DNA from: Heterotrichella gracilis
Lineage: Eukaryota > Sar > Xanthophyceae > Tribonematales > Xanthonemataceae
DNA: 64,000 nt
Reading direction: 5' to 3'
Assembly (NCBI GenBank): GCA_032358255.1
Contig: JAULBX010026607.1
Location: 1 to 64,000 of the forward strand
Positions 43,733 through 55,165 of the stretch are shown here, piece by piece. The translations under genes were made by a program, and so were the position numbers. Position 1 is the stretch's first letter. Each line of letters begins with the position of its first letter. Under the pieces are notes generated by a model that saw only the letters and a program-made list of their open reading frames with translations, had not been told where the DNA came from and ran no database searches.

Positions 43733-46700
43733 TCACTTGCTCTCCCCTTGCTCCTTATCTGCATTCGCCTTCTTACTGGCATCATACGGGCCGGCCTGCG
43801 TGGTGTCTGAAAACTCCCACACCCTGCCCAGCTCGTTGCGCGTCAGCGCCACCAGCGCCACGGTCCCCAGCGTCATGGGGCACAGGTACAGCAGCGCAGG
43901 TTGGCCCAACCGCGTGATGGCATTTGCAGCAAACGCCACCAGCAGGCCGCCCACATACGCCACCAGCACTGGCGTGAAGTAGGTGCGCTGGTACAGCACC
44001 GCTTCCGAGGGGTTGAAGATGGTGGCGCTGGAGGTGGAGGTGGAGGTGCCCTGGGTGCGCGCACGCTGCTCTGCTTCAAGGTTGGCGATGCCGTCGAAAG
44101 CAGAGTCGGCGGCGTTCGCCGCGGCGTCGGCAATCTGGTTGCCGGTGGCGCTCGGCTGGGCAGGGGAATCGGGACGGGGCGTGAGTGACGGGCAGGGATG
44201 ATGCATGCGCCGATGACGCTTGGGTGAGGATTGCGCACAGAGAGGGAAGCATGAGCGCAATGCGAGTGGCTGGGGAGGGGCGCAGGCCACAGTCCATTAC
44301 CACTGCATTACAAATTATTGTAGACCTAGCAAAACGAAAGCGATGGTCCCACAGAGCTGTGCCCGCGATCCAATCACCATCAAACACCCAACATGCTGGC
44401 CTATCCACTCTGCCCGCTACAGCTACCATATTGTACCCAGCAGCGCCCCTGCCCGTGCCCACCTCGAGGGCGTCCAGCGCATCCTGCATTGCCTCCGCCG
44501 CCGCCACGCTGCGCGCCTTCATGTCGGTTGCACGGGTGGCGTCAAAGCGCAGCGCCAGGCAGGCCAGGAGTCCAGGCACGGCAATGTCACCCAGGCCTGC
44601 ACGCCAGCAGTGAGTGTGCATCAGTGTCATTTTGATGATCACACCTCCATGCGCTTTGGCGGTACAGCCAGATCAGCAGCAGATGTAGCATCCATGCATG
44701 TTTCCGTCAGGTATATTGGATACTACTACTTCGAAGGTTTATAATGAAATCCTGGCTGCGTGGCACACAGAGTCCATGCACATGTCAGCCATGGCATGTG
44801 ACGGCTACATGTGCCAGGTGGGCCAACGAAGCACACACCAGTGTAGCGCATTGTGGGAAAGTATCAGCAGCTTGAGCAACCTGCCTAATGCTCTCGCAGC
44901 ACAACTCGTTGGACAGAAAGACCACTCAGCGCCACGGGGGAGCGCACCTAGCAAGGAGAAGGGGAAGTTGCTCCCCTCCGTGGCTGAGGCCACAAAGCGC
45001 GGGAACAGCAGGCGCGTGGGCCCCGTCAGCAGCTCCGAGGTGGCCACCGTGAGCATGACGTTGTCGCCACCTGGCATCACCCGGGGGCTGCCAAACACCC
45101 AGAACACGTCATAGGCCAGCAGCCCGGCCAGGAGCACGCCTGCCACCCGGAAGCTCTTGAGGCCAACCAACTGTAAGGAGAAGGGAGGGGAAATGAGAGG
45201 GGCGGGGCAAGGGGAAGAGAGGGGCAGGGCGGGGGGGGAGGTGGGGGTAGTGCAGCATATTAGGGAGAGACAACGTGGTCCTCAGTTGTGCTGCTGCATT
45301 GGACCACTAATCCACCAGCAAATTGTGAATATGTTTTACACAATGCAAACAAATTGGCAGCAAGTGGAAAACAATGCCAGGCAACGTGAATGCCATCATC
45401 GTTGCGGAAGGTAGGCGAGCAGGCGCCTTCACACCTGCAGGATGTCTGTTGCAATCAGGCACGCAATGAGGTTGTTGAGCGTGAAGTTCTGATGGTTTGC
45501 CATTGCATCAGCAGTGGCCAGGCCAAATCCCAGGATCACTGTTAGGATGTCGGCTACCGCCAGCTTGGTGTCCTTGATGGGCTTGCCCTCGTCGTCAAGC
45601 AAAAACCCTTCGGGCAGGGTCAGGGCAATGGATGGCTTGCCCAGCGGGCCTCCCTGGGGTCAGGAACGAACAAGTGTCATATGCCATGGCGCCAAACCAT
45701 TCACAGCGGAATGGTACTGCTCAACGGGACTGGGTACGGCTGAACAGATTTCCATAAATCATATCTTTTAATTTAAAATGCAAGGAAAAAATCTTTGCAT
45801 ATTGGCTGATGCTGTGACATGTGACATGCGACTGGTCCCATGTGGTCACAACGTTTGACACCACATCTGATGGGTATGCATGGGGAAGCACCACATGGCG
45901 TGGCCTCACCATGGCCCTGAGTGGCCCTGCGCTTGCCCCGATGATTGCCAGCGAGCCAATGAGCCAGAAGTAGCAGTTGAGGAACGTCTGCAGGTTGAGG
46001 TCTGGGAAGAACTTGATGAGCAGGTAGCCGCCAAAGAGGGCACAGGAGGCCAGCACAGGGGCAAGGGCGCCCTGGTGCAAGAAACACATTGGGTTGGCCT
46101 GTGATTCCAATATGATAGAGGGCAAAAGCAGCGACAAGCTTGCCGCACATACGATGCATCTACTCATTCTAACTATACTCCAGCCCCTTCAAGTTTTATC
46201 GCTGTCAGGATCCAGTGCGCTTGCAGAAATCGTGGAAAGCACTGGATCAAACAGCCCCACAAAAGCCTGTTGTACCCATTTACATGTTGGTGCAGCTCAT
46301 GGGTCATTCAGCCATGTGCATGCATGGGGATCCCCACCTCTTTGATGGTGATCTGCTGCCGGGTTTTGGTTGTGAGCCCCCTGTGCGCCCCGATGTAGAT
46401 TGTCATGGTGGCCAGGCCGATGAAGTAAGGCAGGTCCGCAAATCTGGTGGCGTTCAGGCCTGGCAAGGTCCCGATTGCAAGGATTCCCAAAAAGATGCCA
46501 TAAGCCTTGACAGCATCTTGCGACTCCTCCCATTTCCAGTACAGCTGTGTCGGCAAACTGCGGCACAATGCACGAGCATGGGTTTTAGTTGTGCTACAGC
46601 TTGGCTGCTGCTGCCTTGTACAATAGCAAGGATGCTTACTGATGACACAGCTGCCCACTGTCATGGGGTGAGGCATCACAGCAAGGTGTTTGCGCTGTGT

Positions 46701-46841
46701 GTGCGGCATGTACCTGGCGGCTATGGCATCTGACCCATCCCCATGCCCTGGCCCATCCCCGTCGCCCCCTGTGGGTTGCGTCACGCTGGTAGCTGTGTCA
46801 GGTGCATCTGCAACCACAGGATCAGTATATGGAATCCACAT
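43733..46841 (-). CDS. SPP: signal peptide peptidase-type intramembrane aspartyl protease
   Basis: SPP cleaves signal-peptide remnants and type II segments within the ER membrane. Exons: 46714-46841, 46338-46557, 45910-46071, 45435-45653, 44948-45170, 44463-44596, 43733-44155, about 502 aa in phase. Active-site marks: LAYDVFWVF (Asp near 264), FSLLGLGDIAVPG (Asp near 321), and QPALLY near 448, the PAL motif. Nine or so hydrophobic helices can be traced. Unusually, about 60 polar residues rich in Ala, Asp, Glu, Ser and Thr (NQIADAAANAADSAF to STSTSSATI) sit between the GLGD helix and the PAL helix. The tail ends KANADKEQGESK without a KKxx ER signal. The first exon (acidic, Gly-rich, no clear signal peptide) is the least certain part. 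Confidence 0.94.
45174..45250 (-). other. long polypyrimidine tract before an SPP acceptor
   Basis: On the transcribed sense (minus) strand this is about 75 nt of nearly pure C/T directly before the acceptor at 45171. On the plus strand it is a G/A run with several GGGG blocks. It is likely a strong splice signal and could form G-rich structure. Confidence 0.6.
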
Positions 46842-48621
46842 ACTTCCTGGAAAGTTATGTGTTTGCTTTGAGAACTTGCCGTACAGGCATAGGTGCACTG
46901 TTCTGGCAACCGCTCAAAGGGTACCCGGCGTTGACCATGGCATGTGGAAAAAAAACGAGAACCATCGAACATACCCTCTTGCGCCTCCGTGCTAGGGCCT
47001 TGAGCCCTCACATGCAGTGGCACTCTACGGGCGAGTCTGCGAGCAAAGGATTGAATGAACACACCAGGCAAGCCCATCCCCACCCCCACCAACACATACA
47101 TGTGTCCCCAACCAAGTCCAAAGCAAACGGGTGCAATACTATTTCACAGCGCTTATGCAGTATATGGTCAGTAAAAACGTGCCAAGGACCTAATGCAACT
47201 GCACATGCATCAAATAAGGGGAATCAAAATCTGAGCTATGAACAGGATAGAGCTTTGGCTCCTCACACCATATTGAGCAGTGTCACAGTGCAGACCCATG
47301 TGCTTATGTCCCTCACCTATGCTGTGAGAACCGCACACTTGCAAAACGCTTGGCGGGCAGTTTGGCAGCTGCATATATCTGTGTGGCAGTGCGTGTCCCA
47401 CACGAGCAATGGAGCAAAGTGGCACCTGGCATCGCAAACGCTGTGGACTGCTATGTTGTGTCCTTGCGCAGTTTGCTTGCAACAGTACAGTAAAATCAAA
47501 TAAACCGCTGTTGACAGAAAGGGCACGGCTCTGCACCACTATGCAAGCAAAATGTGAGTTGCATGCATGGCAAATATGCAATGTTGTGCGGAACTCCTGC
47601 TAGGTAAGCACGCAGCGAGAAGGTCTCAGTCTATGAACAATAAAACGGTCAAGGTGCTACCGTATAACTGGCTGTCAACAGGTGTTATCTTGGCGCCCAC
47701 TTTGGCCACTACCTTACTCCAGGTGGCGGGAAAAGTGGGGGAAAACGCCCCCCAATGGGAAATGGGGTACAGAAAGTCTGTACGAAACAACCTAGAAAGC
47801 TGTTGCAGAAGCAAACCGGTTCACCTTCGCCAACAGAGTTCTTGTGTGCCCACTAACGGCAGAGGTGTGATGCAGTCAGCGCACGAGTGAGACTACATCG
47901 CACGTGCCGCCAGGTGGGTTCCCCGTGCATGCCCAAGTGCAACCTCTTGTGCGCCTACGACAGCCAAACTGGCGAGGTTCGACGAGAGTCTCACTTGTAT
48001 CCCCAGGATGTAGAGCGTCTAGACGCGTCTTCAAGCTTGCTGTCTTGCTGCGATCAACTGGAGCTGATGATAGTGCATGCATGCTTTCATGCAATCCGGG
48101 GTTGCATGCTTTCATTTTTGTAATCCGGGGCTACACGGAGTATGCTTGCATGCACTCCAAGAAATATCTTCCCGGCTTAGGGTCAGACGCATGCATGCGT
48201 GGGTGTCTACGGCGTGGGGATCGCACTCCACTACTGCCCCCTATGCCTGCTGGTAACCAGGGTGTCTGCAGCTCTTAGAACTGCTTTGTTTGTTGAATAC
48301 TAAACCTGTCACACGAACCCCGCTGCAGGGATACTGAGGTTGAATCGCTACGTGCGATCACGCCTTGTCACTGGTTGGGCTGCTATTCTCGTCCTGCAAA
48401 TTGAACAGTCGTCAGTAATGGCAGTCAGTGAGTTTGGCACCAACCTGCTCGCCACACACTACCACTGCTAGTAGCAGCTCATACTATACCCCATCCCAGC
48501 ACACTCACTCTGAAGCCGCATGAACGCACCTGGACTGGACGGAACACTCTAGTTTGTACACAACCCTGTACTTTGCATACCCCATGCCAGTGCTCTGCAC
48601 AGTCCACCTGGGTTTACACAC
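46842..48621. other. intergenic region with a possible unrecognised gene start
   Basis: About 1.8 kb. An E2F-like word sits at 47725-47733. Frames at 47887-48123 (CNLLCAYDSQTGEVRRESHL) and 48329-48400 (GILRLNRYVRSRLVTGWAAILVLQIEQ after a CTGCAG acceptor) could be exons of the gene whose end lies at 48930, but splice phases cannot be settled here. Much of the rest shows nothing. Confidence 0.35.
47725..47733. promoter_or_regulatory. E2F-like site
   Basis: GGCGGGAAA is a full match to the E2F/DP consensus (TTTCCCGCC on the other strand). It is followed at once by a G-run/AAAA/CGCC arrangement. It lies upstream of the uncertain gene ending at 48930 and would suggest S-phase expression if functional. 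Confidence 0.4.
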
Positions 48622-48930
48622 ATGTGGACTGCTATCACCCAAACCTTGCGTGTAGCAGTGACGGACTGCCCTCCTTCTACTGCAGATGGGCCGCTGTTGG
48701 GCATGATAGCGGTGGGCATATTCGCCTTCCTTGCCCACATGGCGGTGTTGCTGTGGTGCCACAGAAAAGGCCATGGGCCCAAGTTCCAGAACAAGAACGA
48801 CCTACCTGGAGTACTGGACAGCGCAGCCAGCACAAATGACCTGCTGGCAAAGGAGGGCAAGGACAGCGAGGCGGAGGGAGGCACGGACCTGAAAGCGCCA
48901 GAGCAGATAAAGGTCGACAGCATGGTTTAG
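48622..48930 (+). CDS. small single-pass membrane protein or last exon of one
   Basis: The open frame gives 102 aa if started at 48622. A CTACTGCAG acceptor ending at 48685 suggests that at least the part from 48686 could instead be a terminal exon. One clear membrane helix, GMIAVGIFAFLAHMAVLLW, is followed by basic CHRKGHGPKFQNKN and an acidic, Lys-rich polar tail ending VDSMV. This fits a type I or tail-side cytosolic region. I do not recognise the family. The stop TAG lies inside a TTTAGGG-like word, and the C-terminal coding segment is copied just downstream. Confidence 0.5.
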   Translation: MWTAITQTLRVAVTDCPPSTADGPLLGMIAVGIFAFLAHMAVLLWCHRKGHGPKFQNKNDLPGVLDSAASTNDLLAKEGKDSEAEGGTDLKAPEQIKVDSMV

Positions 48931-49000
48931 GGTAGAGTGGGTAGGGTTTAGGGTTTAGGGCAAGCCTTAGAGCAGATGATGGTCGACAGCATGGTTTGAG
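48930..49000 (+). repeat. telomere-like run plus echo of the preceding coding end
   Basis: GGGTAGGGTTTAGGGTTTAGGG-like words fill 48930-48960. They are followed at 48967-49000 by a copy of the last 34 nt of the upstream frame (AGAGCAGAT, GGTCGACAGCATGGTTT), offset about 69 bp. The arrangement matches the ORP exon 9 case. Confidence 0.9.
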
Positions 49001-49870
49001 CATGTGCTTGAGCACAGCGCCACATGGGGATGTAACATATCAGATTGAGTAGCCAGTCCTGAGGATTTTAAGGGACAAGGGGATGTATGGAACATGGGTT
49101 ATGCAGCCTGATCATGCATCGGAGCGCATTTTAACGAGTCAAAGGGCCTAGACCTCAGCCTCAGCCCTATTCTTTGTTCATGCTGTCAATGTGAGGTTAA
49201 GGGTCAACTTAGGTAGCTTGGTTCTGTACAACTTCAGGTATCATCTATAGGCAAGCTAACTATGCTGTGATTTACACAAGTATATTCTTTTGCACTTCCA
49301 GTTGGATGGTGTCTTCAGAAACATCATCATACGTTGACTAGCATAGAAGCCAGGACCAGCTGAAAGTAATTTGGTGGTATTGGGTGAAGGTACCACAGTG
49401 TTATCAGCAACGTGCAAGCATAATATGCAACGTGCAAGCATGCTAGTATCGTGCCAACATTGTGTAGAACAAGTGCGTCAGGCAGTTGTACCAACACTTT
49501 TTTATAACGCTTTGCGACAAAGTTTGAACAAGGCTGCGTGTCTGGATCAGACTATGACATGGTCGATTTGAAGCCAGCGCATGCAATTATGGTATGCCAT
49601 ATTCCAACGTCACTGCCCACTAGGCCCTTTGCCACAATCATTGCTGCAGTGTTTATGATCGTGCAACAGCGAGCACCTTCAAGCAGTCTACTTGCAAACA
49701 AGAAGCCCTGGCGTTTCACTGGCATTTTCGAAAAATTCATTTAATGAACCATGCGTGCAACCAACCACTGGGTACCACGTTCACGATATAACTCCTTGGC
49801 GCCGCATGCCAGGCTGGCTGCAAATCTGGCTGTGATACCAAAAATACAGAGTTGTTAGCTGTGCCTGAGA
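49001..49870. other. intergenic region, no gene seen
   Basis: About 870 bp of AT-richer sequence. GCAACGTGCAAGCAT occurs twice near 49410 and 49428. The frames at 49371-49571 and 49538-49744 are unsupported. Confidence 0.5.
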
Positions 49871-51769
49871 TCACGTCTCAGGCGCCACATGCACCTCACC
49901 CGCTGGAAGCGCCACCAGCTGCGCCTGCAGCATCTCGCGGGTCACCCCCCTCCCCTTGCTGCCCTCCACCCCCTGCCAGCTGTCATCCGACTCAACCACG
50001 CGCTTCAACAGATCGTCGCTCAGCTCCTTCCAAGGGGGGAGAATGAGTGCAGTGAGTTCCCCCCCATACACACACCCCGTGTCCAGGCCTGTGGCGTGTG
50101 GGTGGAGCTGGAGCTTGCGCTTGGCATCATGGCCAAAAACCACGTGCCAGGGTCCAGGCCACACCGAGGCCCAGGGAACGGTGCCCTCGCCGGATTTCTC
50201 TATCCCCACAAAATCAGGTGGGGATGCGGGCGGGGCAGATGTTGATGCGGGGCTTTGCCCCGCTGCCTGGGAGTTGGATGCTGCGGCCGGGGCGGCGGGC
50301 AGGGCCTGCAGGGAAGGTGCTGTGGTGAGCACAATTCACAGGCACATGGCAAGTTTGGAGGGTGCAGTGACGCATGCAGATAGCTTTGGCGCTGCCATCA
50401 TGCGACCAAATACCCTTGCTACAGATAACCTTGCGTGCATGCAACTCTCTTACGCCATTGCCATATCCCAGCCTTTCCAAACAAATAAAGCCACAAAAAC
50501 CAACGGCCCCAGCCGCGGTTGAACCACCGCACATAAACAACAATGCACCTTGCGACCAGCCCCCACCTGCATATCTTGGGCACTGGCCTGCGACGACTCC
50601 CCCGGCAGGCACTGGCTGGTGCTCGCCTGCAGCTGCTGCTGCACCCCGCGGTCAAGGGAGGCCAGGCGGGCAGGGGGCTGTGGCAGGATGCCGTCGTCCT
50701 TGAGGGCGGTCTCCACTGCATCCTGGCTGTGGTTTGTGGCCAGGACATCCCGCATCTGCACATGGGGGATGGGGGAGGGTGGGGCACGGCGTGCATGGTA
50801 ATGTGAGGCCTCGGTGCATCGGTAGGTGGCAAAAAAATTGTGGGGAGGTGTAATCACAATGGGGCAACATAATTGCCACCAAGTTTTCCTTCCAGTTCTG
50901 AAATACGCGGGCACATGCAGGTGACAGGGGTCGAGCCGCGCTCAGCACTCCCCATACCCAGGCGCAGCCCAATAGTGCCCCATCCCCACCTTGTACATGT
51001 CAAAAGCCTTCTGGTACGACAGCGCCACGTGCGGCACCAGTCCCGCGTGCACCACCAGCACGCCGTAGGGCTGCAGGCGCAAGGTGAAGGGCAACGCCGA
51101 CAGCTGCTTGGCCTCGGCGCGGGTCATGTGCTGGGTCCACCGGAACTTTTTCTGCGATCACAGGCAGCATGGGTGTAATTGAGTTGGTTATTCCATGGGA
51201 CCCGTTCATTCATTGTAACATTGTGATTCACCAAGCATGCAACCATTCAATGCAGGCATGTTTGCGCCATGCCACTGGCCGAAGGTTGGTCAACAACTGA
51301 CCAAGTGCAGCAACGAGGCCCTTCTCAACGCTGTCCGGCGATGAAAAATTCTTGCAACGTGAACAATAGGGCAGCCCAGGGATGGCAGGCATGGTCCTGC
51401 ACTTACCTTGATGGACTTTAGCTCGTGGCCTTGTGCCAGCTGGTGCCATGCTGCCAGCGCAGCGTCGTCGTGGTTTCCCCGCACAGAGTGCGCGCCATGC
51501 TGGGCCATGAGCTGCAGCACCCCGCGCGAGTCAGGGCCCTTGTTGACCAAGTCCCCAACCACAACCAGGTTGTCCTGGCTCTGCTCATAGTGCACCTTGT
51601 CCAGAAGCTGTGACAGCTCAGAGCTGCAGCCATGCACGTCCCCCACGATGATGACTCGGCCTGGTTTTAGCTGCTTTGGACCCAGTACCGCGTGGACGTA
51701 TGGAGGGAGCTTGTTTCCCGCTGGTGTGACCCGCTGAGGAGTTGCAGCGGTGCTGAAAAGGTTGCCCAT
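49871..51769 (-). CDS. ApaH-like (PPP-superfamily) metallophosphatase
   Basis: ApaH-like phosphatases belong to the PPP group. Bacterial ApaH cleaves Ap4A, while some eukaryotic members decap mRNA or hydrolyse polyphosphate. Exons 51407-51769, 50990-51151, 50567-50755 and 49871-50305 close to 382 aa. Metal-site motifs: GDVHG (43-47), GDLVNKGPDS (72-81), GNHDD (98-102), VVHAGLVPH (about 154-162) and FGHDAKRKLQLHPHATGLDTGCVYGG (295-320), all intact. A Ser/Ala/Pro/Gln-rich insert of about 80-100 residues separates the VHAG and GHD halves. The N-terminus MGNLFST fits N-myristoylation (Gly2, Ser6), suggesting membrane association. The substrate cannot be told from sequence. Confidence 0.92.
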
Positions 51770-52849
51770 GGCTGAGGGCTGACTTGCGAGTCCAAAACTG
51801 TTTTCAGGACAAAAACTTATAAACAGCCACTGCTAAAAGGTGCTCGTGAAGGAAGCTATTTCATATGATACGTTCGCTGACGGTCATGGCGCCGCGCAAC
51901 CCCGGAGGGCAATGGCTGAGGTTGCCAGGGAACCCGTATATGCATGCATGCATGTGGAATGGCTCGTCGTTTCCAGCAAAACTGCAAGACTTAGGTGAAA
52001 GCACGCGTGAATAGCACAGCACAAACTAGTGATTGCATTTGTTGCAGAAGGGTTGTATATGCTGTTGCCCAGTCGCACTGCCCGGTTTGGTTTAGGCACC
52101 CTCAGTAGCACTTCATATTCAATAGGCACCCTCCCTTGCCAAAATACTACCACCCGTGCAGGCAGTTGCGCAGTCTCAAACTGGGCTTATATGCATATAT
52201 GCATATATGCATTTTCAAGCCAAGCTTCCCACCATAAGACAGTGTCAGCTTATCAAGCTCTCTGGGATCAGTTGGCAATGCCAAATCGCATGCCATAAAG
52301 CGGCGCATGCGGCCTTGATAAGCCCTGTGCACTTCCCCCCAGCACAGTGGCAAAGGCAGAACAAGCGCAATCCAGTGATGCCTGACCCAGGTTATATGCC
52401 GCGATAAAAGCAGTACAGGAAAGTAAGAGGGCGTGGGGTGGTATTAGTTACAGTTGAATGCTGTTTGCACCCAGCAACCCCGGGGCATCACGACAACAGT
52501 TGGATTCATTGGTTCCTAAAGCACTCGTTGCTGCACACACGTGTCCCTCTTCTGGCATTCAGTAAGTGATAGGTAATAAATTTTGCGACACAAACATTTC
52601 CACACACAAAGACGGGCTCAGCCAGCGATCAAACGCGAAGGGAAAACCTGAGCACGGATCACAACCTCCTGGGCTGCACAGCACATGGTCTGCTGACACA
52701 AATTCATCCATATTTGACGTCGCCTTCTAGCACAAAGTAGTAATGCTATCACCGTCTGCTGGCGTACAGTCAACCCCACCACATTGATCACCCACTTGCC
52801 AATCAGTGCACAACCCGGTACGGGTGTGGCCCCCTCAACCAACAACGGC
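51770..52849. other. intergenic region upstream of ApaH-like gene, SR 3' flank
   Basis: About 1.1 kb. An ATATGCAT array lies at 52188-52213, and CATGCATGCATG at 51940-51953. A GGCGTACAGTC segment at 52761-52780 copies one in the last SR intron. No gene is recognised. Confidence 0.5.
52188..52213. repeat. self-complementary ATATGCAT array
   Basis: ATATGCAT units repeat three times with overlap, so the stretch is palindromic at several registers. It is one of many TGCATGCA-type clusters in non-coding DNA here. Confidence 0.7.
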
Positions 52850-54770
52850 TCATGGGCTGACGTCGGGTGCTGGTGAGCCCTCGTCCCTCTCCCTAGGTGG
52901 TGGTGATGCTGCCCTCCGCTCCTCAGAGTGGGCTGGCTCTGGAGACCTCTCCCTGGGAGACCTACAAAGCACAACACAACACTAAGAAACCCCGCCCACC
53001 ATGAGCTCGAAGCACTTGTTTCCTTACCCGTCATCCCTGAACATACCATGCCAGCCAAGAAGACTGACACGCAATCATGCACAGCAACCATGATTCAGTA
53101 TGAACTTCAAATATGGGTTGCCGCCTCTGGCGGCGTACAGTCACACCCCACCGCCTGCGCTCACCTGCTCCCACTCTTGCTCCTGCTGCGTGAGTCCCTC
53201 CTGACTGGGGAGGCGGAGCGCTCCCGGCGCGCGGGGGACCTGCTGCGTGGTGAGCGGCTGCGGGAGGGGGGTGACCGCGCGGAGCGGCTGCGGCGGACCG
53301 GGGAGCGGGACTGGCTGGGGCTGCGGCCCCTGCGGGGGGAGCGTGACCGCGACCGCGACCGGCGGCGGCTGTCCCGCCCTGCACAGAGAGAAAATCTTAA
53401 TTTCGCGTAGGGTGATAGGGCGATAGTGCGCCTTGTCATGGGGCAAGGGCTAGGCCAGCCATGCAAGGTGGTGTGGTGTGCAAGGAACAAAGTAGTAAGG
53501 AGGGGAATACACACCCCTCGGTGGCCCGCGCTCGCGCACTGGGTCCCTGTGCAGCATCTCCCTTGGTGTCTTGCGCGCCTCCTTGGACATCACCACCTGG
53601 AACAAGGGGGAGTATACGTTGCTTCACTGTGGAGCAAAATCGCGGCCTACACACTAAGGCATGGCCAAATGATGCCAAATCCAAGAGCAGCCACTTTTGT
53701 GGTCATTGAGCTGCTGATGCACTCCCCAGCGTTGTCAACTTTAAAAGCACACATACGCACACGTTTGTGGCTGTTCACTTGCTGGGGCAAACTCACCGAT
53801 ATCTCACGCCCCCCCATCGTAGTGCCATCAAGCTTGCGCATTGCCGTCTCGGCGTCCCGGCCATCGCGGAACTCGATGAATCCAAACCCTCTTGGGCGCC
53901 TGCAGCAACAGGGCAGGCCAACCGTTACCACCAACACAAGAAGTGCTTGAAGACAAGGCTTGCAGGCAGAACGCTTATGGCATATACGGTCAGTGACATG
54001 GTTAATGCCAAGAGGGGCATATGTCAACCAAATCTTCCCTACAAGGTACTGCAGGTGAGACAACCTCACATACCGCTTGCCGGGCCTTGCAAGTGCTTCG
54101 AGGTAACTCTTTCACAAGCCCTCATACTTGGAACTCGCAAACACTCTTGGCTTGCGCTTTGGCTTGGCCCGTTTGGTGGCATTGCAACAGTAACACACGG
54201 TCTGGCAGCCCTTGCTGTTGCCCAGCTTGATGCAGCTCGAGTCTCAGGGCAAATCTTGGGCCTCTAGGCACGCCTTATGTACAGACCACCCCTGCCAAGC
54301 TCCCCCTTGTGCTTGCTCTCGGTGGGTCTCGTACACTGTTCTTGTACCATACCGCTCTCTTACCGGGTGTAGAAGTCCTTGGGGAGGTAGATGTCCCTGA
54401 TGTCGCCATACCGCTCAAACTTTGCACGCACCTCCTCGGCCCTGCAAAAAGGGGGAGGAAGCTCAGCAGGCGTTACGACCAAGGCATGCGAAGACACCAG
54501 CGCCAGCCTTGACATCAGGAGCAAAGAGCAGCATCAGCTGTCAACAGGTAACCAGAACCTCACTATCGGTATTGTAAACGCTCACCCGCAGTCCATGGGC
54601 AAGTTCCTGACTAGCAGGGAGACCCTGCCTCCATCCTCATCACGGCTGTGGGACCGGCCACCGCCACCCCCACCACCCCCACGATCACCCCGGTCATAGC
54701 CACCACCGCCACCACCGCGATGGTCATCACGGTAGTCACGATCGTCCCTGTCACGATATCCCCGAGACAT
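52850..54770 (-). CDS. SR splicing factor, SC35/SCL-like
   Basis: A serine/arginine-rich splicing regulator in the nucleus. Exons: 54586-54770, 54364-54441, 53797-53899, 53515-53596, 53165-53378, 52850-52961, 257 aa in phase. The order is an Arg/Asp/Gly-rich head (DRDDRDYRDDHRGGGGGG), then one RRM with RNP2 SLLVRNL and RNP1 RPRGFGFIEF, then KEARKTPREM, then a dense RS domain (RRRSRSRSRSPRRGRSPSQS onward), ending in an acidic Pro-rich tail. The leader before the RRM and the DIRDIYLPKDFYTRRPRGFGFI core match plant SCL30/33-type proteins. RS-domain phosphorylation is expected. Start ATG 54770 lies 396 bp from the divergent HVA22-like gene. Confidence 0.94.
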
Positions 54771-55165
54771 TTTTCACACAACGTTTATGTTCACTTTCAA
54801 AGGTGCCCACCAGCAATGCCTACACAGACCAACCACCTTCCAGGTCAAGCTATGGCAACCAGTTATTTCCAATTTCAGGGTTTCACACTTCTGCAACCAC
54901 CGCCACCTTTTAAAAGGGTTTCACAGCCAGACTTTGTGCATGCATGTTGGGTTTTTGCCGCCACAGGGGGTGCGATATGAAATAAGTGGATACCTCCCCG
55001 CACACTGGGGAGCTCCTCCGAACTGTTCTTTTTTGGCGTGTTTGAAACGATGGCTACCAGGTTTGTACCAAACCCACAGCGTTTGTGAGAAGCTGTAGCG
55101 TGTACGTGCAAAGCTTTTGTCTTCATTTGCTCGCTCGCTTGCAGTCAAGGAAAGTCTGTGCCACA
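54771..55165. promoter_or_regulatory. divergent promoter region SR / HVA22
   Basis: 395 bp between opposite start codons. No TATA box is clear. A shared promoter is inferred from spacing. Confidence 0.45.

Noticed and set aside
44007-44060. GGAGGTGGAGGTGGAGGTG run as a minisatellite
   Set aside because: It is the coding strand complement of Ser/Thr codons in the SPP insert, explained by the protein.
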